NCBI RefSeq assembly: GCF_018613675.1 | Contig: NZ_JAGGPQ010000003.1 | Span: forward strand, 57,972 to 121,971 | DNA: 64,000 bases | Reading direction: 5' to 3' | From: Arthrobacter sp. ISL-85 | GTDB taxonomy: Bacteria > Actinomycetota > Actinomycetes > Actinomycetales > Micrococcaceae | Shown here: piece after piece, positions 58,415-64,000 of the stretch | How positions within the stretch are numbered: position 1 is the first letter of the stretch | How the letters are laid out: the number at the start of each line of letters is the position of its first letter | Translations under genes and position numbers: made by a program | The notes under the pieces: model-generated | Seen by the model: only the letters and a program-made list of their open reading frames with translations | Told to the model about the DNA's origin: nothing | Databases searched by the model: none

Positions 58415-58591
58415 CTAGTCAGCCCTGTCGAGGTCGATGTAGTAGTCTAGTACAGGCTGGAGGAAGTCATTACCGACAGTCGCGGCATTAGCGCCGACGC
58501 CGGTCGCAAATACAAGGGAAAGTGCCACCGCTAGGCACACCAGAAATTTTTCGCATATTCCTAGCGTGGCACTGGGGGAATGGTGGGGCAT
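58415..58591 (-). CDS. Small secreted protein (58 aa)
   Basis: ORF from ATG 58591 to TAG 58415: basic/hydrophilic start, then KFLVCLAVALSLVFATGVGA with an ANA-type cleavage site (around residue 36), leaving a mature peptide of about 22 residues ending FLQPVLDYYIDLDRAD. It lies just beyond the lsr2 terminator, on the same strand. No family recognised and the ribosome-binding site is weak. Confidence 0.5.
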   Translation of the reverse strand: MPHHSPSATLGICEKFLVCLAVALSLVFATGVGANAATVGNDFLQPVLDYYIDLDRAD

Positions 58592-58597
58592 CTAAAG

Positions 58598-58637
58598 AAA
58601 ACAGGGTCAGAACTAGAATAAGTTCCGACCCCGTTTT
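58598..58637 (-). terminator. lsr2 terminator
   Basis: AAAACAGGGTCAGAACT (58598-58614) pairs with AGTTCCGACCCCGTTTT (58621-58637) at 15 of 17 positions; on the minus strand the stem ends in a TTTT run. Confidence 0.82.
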
Positions 58638-58650
58638 AGTTTTGTAGCCT

Positions 58651-58980
58651 TTAGTGTGCCGCTTCGTACTTCTCGACGATTTCCGCCTGGATACGACCGC
58701 GGGTGTTCACCTGCAGACCCTGCTCAGCAGCCCAAAGCCGAATAGCTTTAGCCTCAGGACCCCCCTGAGAGGATTTGCTGCGAGCTGCCGGACGACCTCG
58801 TCCCCCAGATACCTTACGGCCGGCGTTGGTAAAGCGTTCAAGAGCCCGCCGAAGTTCGTTGGCGTGGCCCTCGTTCAGATCAATCTCGTATTCGCTGTTG
58901 TCCAGTGAGAAGCGGATTGTTTCAGTGGCTTCCGAGCCGTCTAGGTCATCGGAAAGAATCGTCACTACTTTTTGTGCCAT
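58651..58980 (-). CDS. lsr2: Lsr2-family nucleoid-associated protein
   Basis: A 109-aa xenogeneic-silencing protein. N-terminal dimerisation domain 'VTILSDDLDGSEATETIRFS' with the DLDG signature; C-terminal DNA-binding domain with the AT-hook-like RGR (94-96) in NTRGRIQAEI. Family members bind AT-rich DNA and silence horizontally acquired genes. The upstream gene ends 13 bp before it. Extra paralogues of this kind are common on islands and phages, which fits the local setting. Confidence 0.93.
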   Translation of the reverse strand: MAQKVVTILSDDLDGSEATETIRFSLDNSEYEIDLNEGHANELRRALERFTNAGRKVSGGRGRPAARSKSSQGGPEAKAIRLWAAEQGLQVNTRGRIQAEIVEKYEAAH

Positions 58981-58992
58981 GAAATAAGGCTA

Positions 58993-59667
58993 TCACCGCT
59001 CGCCCTCGCTTTTATCGTCGGGCGACACGGATTCTAGGTTCATGAGAGATTCGGCACTCTTATCGATCAACTTTTTCAAGATATCGCCCTTGGGGAGATC
59101 TTCGTAGCTAGTAGTAGATGCCAGTTCGCCGTAACGCTCCATAAGATGCGTGCGGGCGACCCGTCGAAAGGCTAAAGCATCAATCTCATCATCTGCTCGC
59201 GCCTTCTTTAGCTGGCTATCCGTGAACCGGTTCCGAAGTACGATCCAACTACCCAGAATTGGCACGAGGGCGCCCGACATGTACCCCATCTGCAGGAACA
59301 CTTCAAGTGGGCTATTGAGGGAGAGTCGCTGAATCTCAACTTGCCCACTGTGCTCGTTGCGCAATTCATCCAGCCAATCCGGATCAAGCCTTTCCTCTGC
59401 GGTAAGTGCCTCGCGGTCGTACTGCTCGCGAAGAGACTCGAGAAGAGTGAGGTACTCGAGCCCCTCAAGAGTCTCAACTAACTGGCTGAGAGAGTAACTC
59501 TGATCCGCGAATTTGAGGCGGATGCTTCCACGCGGCGTCTCCAGCTTTGGCGGCGGTTGAATGAATGAAGCTCGCAGCTCCGTGAATTCAAACCGTTGTT
59601 CTCGAAGATTTTCCTCTTCTATCCAATGATGAAAGAATTCATCTTCCTCTTCTTCTCCGCCTGGCAC
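58993..59667 (-). CDS. Hypothetical protein with one membrane segment
   Basis: A 224-aa acidic protein from GTG 59667 (AAGGGAG upstream). A very acidic start (GGEEEEDEFFHHW) and two helical charged regions (LEGLEYLTLLESLREQYDRE) surround one hydrophobic stretch (MSGALVPILGSWIVLRNRF, about 130-148). No family recognised. It lies directly upstream of lsr2 in the same direction and may be co-transcribed. Base composition is more AT-rich than the metabolic operons. Confidence 0.65.
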   Translation of the reverse strand: MPGGEEEEDEFFHHWIEEENLREQRFEFTELRASFIQPPPKLETPRGSIRLKFADQSYSLSQLVETLEGLEYLTLLESLREQYDREALTAEERLDPDWLDELRNEHSGQVEIQRLSLNSPLEVFLQMGYMSGALVPILGSWIVLRNRFTDSQLKKARADDEIDALAFRRVARTHLMERYGELASTTSYEDLPKGDILKKLIDKSAESLMNLESVSPDDKSEGER

Positions 59668-59798
59668 GATACCGCTCCCTTAGTTCCCCATTGTTGAGTC
59701 CGAATCATGCTACAGCCGGCCTTGCTCGCACCGTTCACCGCCACGCTCCCTTACGCCGGCGTTATTGATCCAAAATGCAGCGTTTGTTTGGTTACGGG

Positions 59799-60690
59799 CT
59801 AGAGCGGGCGGGTGTTTCGAGGCGAGGACGCCGCGTTGCTGAGTTCTACCCCGAAGTTGGTGTTGAGGAATCTGTAGCCGTCAGCCTTCTCCATAAGAAA
59901 ATCGATGGCGACCAGCTCTTGCCAGCCCTGGTGTTTCTGCATGTAGAAGTCGGGGAGGTGGAGGTACGATAGCTCGGCCAATTCGCGCTTGCGGGCGCGG
60001 AAGTCTTCCTGGAACTCCATCGCCTTGGCACTCGCGATCCGGTTGGCCTCCGACATGACCCGATGCGTAAGCAGCACATGATAGATCTCGCCCAAGCCGT
60101 TCGGCGAGAATGGCAGGCGCGATATGACGGCGCTTGTTTACCTGCTCGCGGCGGTACTTGGGCGATTCGACCAGCGCGTCTACCGCGGCACGTAGCTGGG
60201 TCTAGTGCACCTCCGTACGGGCGTCCTCTACGGCGTCCTCCTCATTTTGCGCCGCCTGTACCCTTCCTGAATTTCCGTGAGTAGTGGAAGTACCCAATCG
60301 GCCTGAGCTGTCCATTCATACACGAGTTCGCTGGCTACCCACTTCACTGTCAGCGACATGAACGAGTCTTCGTAGACCTTTGCGCCCTCAAGCAGACGCT
60401 CGGCCCTAAGCGGCAGTTCTTCGTACCTTCAATGCTTCGAATCCTGCTCGTCCAGAACGCCACTGTCTCCACCGTGATAAAAGGAGCATTTGTCAGGACT
60501 GCTACGCGCAGCGCGTCGCCAACTTCAGCTTCAAACGGGTAAATCCGTACATCTGCTTCCCGAGCGATATCTACACCAGGAATGATCGCAAGGCTGGCAG
60601 TGCTGGCGTAGCTTGGAATGTTGGTCGCAATCTTAGCCAGGTCTGAGGAGGTGTAGGTGAAAGTCGTGCTTTACATATTAAGGGGAGGCT
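59799..60690 (-). pseudogene. Unknown gene broken into several frames
   Basis: Successive minus-strand frames read like one protein: SDLAKIATNIPSYASTASLA... READVRIYPFEAEVGDALRV; then LEGAKVYEDSFMSLTVKWVA, WVLPLLTEIQEGYRRRKMR; then TQLRAAVDALVESPKYRREQ after an in-frame stop; then EIYHVLLTHRVMSEANRIAS and LHLPDFYMQKHQGWQELVAI to a stop at 59799. At least three lesions. I do not recognise the family. The last part alone is open for 98 codons. Confidence 0.6.
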
Positions 60691-60736
60691 GCGACAAGCT
60701 GCATTTAGTATCGGAGGAATGTGAAACGATCAGGAC

Positions 60737-61156
60737 ATGAATCAGCTTCCTATCATGTTCTTCCAAGTCGCAGCCACGGCTATACCCACCCTTCTGATTG
60801 CTGTAGCGATAGGCATTAAACATGGGGACACGTATGCCGGATATTATGAGCGCGTCCAGGGACGGATAAGGTACCTCTATCCCTCGCTTACAGTCGCCAT
60901 GGGCCTAGTAGTGGCCTTAGGCGAGTTTGCGGCCCTTCGCGCCATTGCGAGGGGTTCGGGAAACCATCTTGAGGCTGAGATGGTGTGGGGCGCTATTCAC
61001 ATTTGCCTGCTATTGATAGTCATTGAGCTTCTAGAGCCGTTCGGAAAAACCATGAAGCGTCCGCAGCACAAGCTGCTGCTGATGTCAATCTGCGTGTTGT
61101 GGATGGTTACCGCCATCTACGTCGCATTGATCATCTACGGCATCGTGCCCCTCTAG
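60737..61156 (+). CDS. Small integral membrane protein, unknown
   Basis: A 139-aa protein with four predicted membrane segments (PIMFFQVAATAIPTLLIAVA; YLYPSLTVAMGLVVALGEFA; AIHICLLLIVIELLEPF; LLLMSICVLWMVTAIYVALI). ATG at 60737 with only AGGAC directly in front; GGAGGAAT lies 16 bases further upstream. No family recognised. A four-helix protein of this size beside defence-type genes could be a membrane effector or simply a passenger. Confidence 0.6.
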   Translation: MNQLPIMFFQVAATAIPTLLIAVAIGIKHGDTYAGYYERVQGRIRYLYPSLTVAMGLVVALGEFAALRAIARGSGNHLEAEMVWGAIHICLLLIVIELLEPFGKTMKRPQHKLLLMSICVLWMVTAIYVALIIYGIVPL

Positions 61157-61646
61157 CTATTCACTGCATTGCCGAGGGTCTCATAATGCGGGGTACTTAA
61201 ACGGGAACTCAGGCATTAGCCGTAAGAAACCTTTTCGAGAGGATGTCAGCGCCGATCTGACCCCCAAGGCTATGAACGAACTTAAGGCCGGCAAGGTCTT
61301 AGTTTCTGAGTTCGAGGGAAGGTGTACCGTGCTCGAGCTGATGCGCGTGGCAGAGTGCATGGCTGAGCACCTCTAGGCTGGGCTGCTGTTCGCTGCGAAG
61401 ACGAACATTGGCCAGAGGACCAGCACAACTCGTTCGAATACCATCGTATGTGGGATTCGCTGACCATCGTGTCTGGAAAGACTGTTTGGATAGCAGCCAT
61501 TTCCTCGGTCTTGAAACTTCTTGCGTGAACACGGGGGATAGCCCGTCTAAAGATCAAGTAATCACTGCAGCGTATAGCGGTTACTTATATAAAGTCGACA
61601 ACCGCTCGAAGAACGTGCCTAGAGAGAAAGCGGCTATGATCGCATC
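61157..61646. other. Region between the membrane protein and the SIR2 gene
   Basis: From about 61210 to 61377 the plus strand reads like the end of a protein: GISRKKPFREDVSADLTPKA, then NELKAGKVLVSEFEGRCTVL and a stop, with no usable start except ATG 61273 (34 codons). Otherwise nothing; TTACTTATATAAAG near 61583 is AT-rich and may hold the SIR2 promoter. Confidence 0.4.
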
Positions 61647-63184
61647 ATGAGCAAAGTCGCGGATTATTTGGAACCACACCTGCGTCCACTCGCGGACCCA
61701 TCCTGTTCGTCGGTTCCGGCGTCTCGCGCCGCTATGTGGGGCTGCCTGATTGGGAAGGCCTGTTGAAGGTCTCCGCTGCTGAAACGCCTCATCCATATCA
61801 GTACTACCGGGGTGCCGCAGGTGGCGATTTTCCTAGTATCGCGTCCAAGATTGCTGATGCATTTTATGAGGTTTGGTGGACGAGTCCGAAGTACGAAGAG
61901 TCAAGAGCGAAATGGCAGGACCATGTTAGGGATGGTTCTTCGGCGCTCAAGATAGAAGTTGCTGAACTCGTAGGAAGCCTAGTAAACGGCATCTCCCTTT
62001 CCGACGGCCTTATTGAAGAGTTTGAGCTATTCAAAAAGGTTTCGGCGGAGGGCGTTATAACGACGAATTATGACTTGTTGCTGAATGAAGTTTTCCCTAC
62101 GTATCGAACCTTCGTCGGCCAGGACCAATTGTTGTTCTCGGATACTCAAGGTATTGCAGAGATCTACATGATTCACGGTTCCGGTGCCGACCCGGGCTCT
62201 CTGGTGCTGACAGCTGACGATTATCAGCAGTATGACCGCCGTAACGCCTACCTAGCGGCCAAGCTAATGACGATGTTTGTCGAGCATCCAATTGTCTTTC
62301 TGGGCTACAGTCTCAATGATGCGAATATTCGCGGTCTACTGTCGTCACTGGTTGTTGGGCTCCGTCCGGAAAACGTCGACAAACTTCGGGATCGTCTTAT
62401 TTTCGTGGAGTGGAAGCATGATGCCTCTCCCGAGGTCTCCGAGTCAATGATCTACATGGATGAGGTAAGCATCCCAATAGTTCGAGTCGTAGTTCCGGAC
62501 TTTATAGAGCTGTTCCAAGTCCTCGGACAGCGTGAACGCGCACTGCCAGCTAGGGTCCTCAGGCATCTCAAGGAACAAGTTTATGAAATCGTCAAGAGCA
62601 AGGATCTTAAGGGCCGGCTCTTCGCCGTCTCCGACATTGATGCTGATGACGCAGCGGGGGATGTGGAGATCGTTTTTGGCGTCGGGGCTAAGATGACCGC
62701 CGTAGGAGTCGTGGGCCTTAGTCGTTACGACCTTATGGACGATGTTCTCGGGCATCCTGATCGTGATCTTCCCGCCGAAACAATAGTTGAGAAACTTCTA
62801 CCGAAGATATCTGCTCCTACATACGTACCCTGCTTCAAATATTTGAACGCAGCTGGACTACTCAAGTCTGACGGCACTCCCGTTGCCTCTCAAAAGGTTC
62901 CTGCCAAGGTCCGCGCCCGTGCAGAAAAGATTCGTTCTGCGCTGGGGAAATTAGAGCAGCCAAAGAGCGACAAGACCGTCCCTGAGCTCGTTGCGGAACG
63001 CGATGAAGACTGGGTTTTCAACAATGCCTTGACCTTGCCCAGGTACACGACGGATGTCGAAGGGATTCGCGATTTCCTAATTGCGCAGACCGATCGTCGA
63101 CGGCAGAACTGGTGGGGCACTCAGTATGGGAAACTGACGGTCGCTTACGACTGGCTCAAGTACGGACAAGCGACCGAGAAATAG
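61647..63184 (+). pseudogene. SIR2-domain protein (defence type) with a one-base N-terminal frameshift
   Basis: NAD-binding SIR2-family protein of about 512 aa if corrected. Frame from ATG 61647 reads MSKVADYLEPHLRPLA, then slips at 61695; one base over, it continues GPILFVGSGVSRRYVGLPDW, placing the GSGVS NAD loop correctly. The long frame (to 63184) also has TTNYD and the catalytic-type IHGSG. Inserting one G (GCGGAC to GCGGGAC) restores a full gene. The C-terminal 250 residues match no domain I know. SIR2 proteins of this sort in islands deplete NAD during phage infection. If the shift is real, the first start in the long frame is the GTG at 61736, which would lack the NAD loop. Confidence 0.8.
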
Positions 63185-63491
63185 AGGCGGGACACTTGCC
63201 AGCTTGATATTCGTACCTTAACGCGCTGGCGGTGTCCCTTGTTCACCCACTCCGTTAGTTGCAATGCGACTCTCGGTTGTCGGCTTACGCACTCTGCCGC
63301 ATGAAGTTTCGAGTCATTTTTCGTTCACTGGAGGGAGTGCTCTGTAGGGTCAGTTTATGCTTCTTGCGTTGGCTGGCAACGCAGATAAACTTCGGGCCAC
63401 AGCAAGCGTTTGATCCAGGTGATCTCCGAAATGCCCTTCCCTGGGATCTAGTTCCCGTTCTCATATGCCCGCGCAGAGGTCAACTGAGCAG
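63185..63491. other. Gap after the SIR2 gene
   Basis: No gene recognised. Confidence 0.4.
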
Positions 63492-63899
63492 TCAGCCACG
63501 CCCTGGATCCATTTGGCCGCTATTGTTAGATCTCGCGCAGGGGCCGCTGGCGGGTAGATCATGTGCCGCCGGTTCGACGATTGGTGCCTTGCGCCTTGAC
63601 CGTGAGCTCGGGGTCGGCATGTTGCCGTTGATTATAAGGACGACGACGAGGCTGGGCGCCTCGGGGTTGTCGAGCCCGTGGAGCTTTGGCTCGAGCGTAA
63701 ATAGGTAGTTTTCCGGGGTTCCTGGCGGTAAGTCTTTCGCGCTCATGTCCAGGATCGTGAGGATGGACAGGCGTGCGCCGTCCGCGGACGCGTACTGAGT
63801 CGGCTGACCGATATATTTTGGGGCGTTTTCGAGTGTGACCGGAACCTTCCGTTCGACCTTCAGCTCCGCGGTGATGCCGTCGTGACGCACGTCTAGGTG
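63492..63899 (-). pseudogene. Fragment of a large protein with a nuclease-like motif
   Basis: Minus-strand frame open from just after a TAA near 63915: WVIHLDVRHDGITAELKVER, then PVTLENAPKYIGQPTQYASA and GLDNPEAPSLVVVLIINGN before the frame is lost. The D...(10)...ExK arrangement (D in HLDVRHD, ELK) with a following YIGQPTQY helix resembles a PD-(D/E)xK nuclease core. No start is present, so it is the C-terminal part of a bigger gene. Function is inference. Confidence 0.5.
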
Positions 63900-64000
63900 T
63901 ATTACCCACGGACGTTAGGAATGCTCGGCGTGGATAGGTGACAAAAAGAAGACCTCCGAGTGGAGTGGGGCTTGTCTAAGAGTCCGATCCACAAGGAGGT

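Noticed and set aside
61408..61650. 80-codon plus ORF running into the SIR2 gene
   Set aside because: No start signal or domain, and it overlaps the probable SIR2 promoter; insufficient support.

Overview
The window looks like chromosome or large-plasmid DNA of a high-GC actinobacterium, most likely Arthrobacter, Pseudarthrobacter or a close Micrococcaceae relative. This rests on gene families (Lsr2, DUF4192, DUF6457, actinobacterial-type LeuA of 577 aa, MHS transporters, many LacI regulators), on frequent GTG/TTG starts and on the prpD-prpB-prpC order. It is a mosaic: intact metabolic operons alternate with decayed, low-coding stretches that hold gene fragments and insertion sequences.

Layout. 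0-9 kb: a MarR regulator with a frameshifted nitroreductase; a two-gene esterase/hydrolase operon (1322-4005, minus) with a decayed partial duplicate of the second gene (4543-5010); an APC amino-acid permease; a small DUF6457 gene in otherwise empty DNA. 9-17 kb: the 2-methylcitrate (propionate) operon with its GntR regulator (minus), divergent from pntAB transhydrogenase (plus). The 645-bp gap between them holds four TGTATACA palindromes. 17-26 kb: a DUF4192 gene, then a scrap-yard with fragments of a nitronate monooxygenase, an IS5-type transposase and a DeoR regulator, an intact nitronate monooxygenase and enoyl-CoA hydratase, and a dead IS110 transposase. The two DeoR fragments (20.4-20.8 and 25.3-25.85 kb) are complementary halves of one gene, so the roughly 4.5 kb between them looks like an insertion. 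26-34 kb: leuA with a leader peptide and hairpin, a complete IS30-family element with 3-bp target duplication, and a LacI/MFS/GH3 glycoside cluster whose beta-glucosidase-type gene carries a frameshift. 34-38 kb: an NTF2/SnoaL-like protein, an MBL-fold hydrolase, a broken amidohydrolase and another broken DeoR gene.

38-57 kb is the most coherent part: a carbohydrate (or glycoside/polyol) catabolic regulon made of Gfo/Idh/MocA dehydrogenases, AP-endonuclease-type TIM-barrel isomerases, SDR and VOC enzymes, a KDPG-type aldolase with a small kinase, an MHS transporter, an MFS transporter and an ABC sugar importer. Four promoters, on both strands, share one architecture: TTGACA, a 17-18 bp spacer, a -10 box, then 4-5 bp later two or three tandem copies of GCAACCGATCTCA, a LacI-type operator. 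The LacI regulator at 44390-45385 lies inside the regulon and is the obvious candidate repressor. In the 49.4-51.9 kb operon each gene is preceded by a tiny translated-looking ORF that overlaps or lies within 10 bases of the next start.

57-64 kb: a tRNA-Leu-like 3' end (57871-57893, a possible attachment site), then an accessory block with Lsr2, a small secreted peptide, uncharacterised or broken genes, a SIR2-domain defence-type protein with a one-base frameshift near its N-terminus, and a nuclease-like fragment at the right edge.

At least ten genes are visibly frameshifted or truncated. Some single-base shifts (nitroreductase, GH3, SIR2) could be sequencing errors and others (esterase duplicate, ROK, DeoR copies, amidohydrolase) are clearly real decay.
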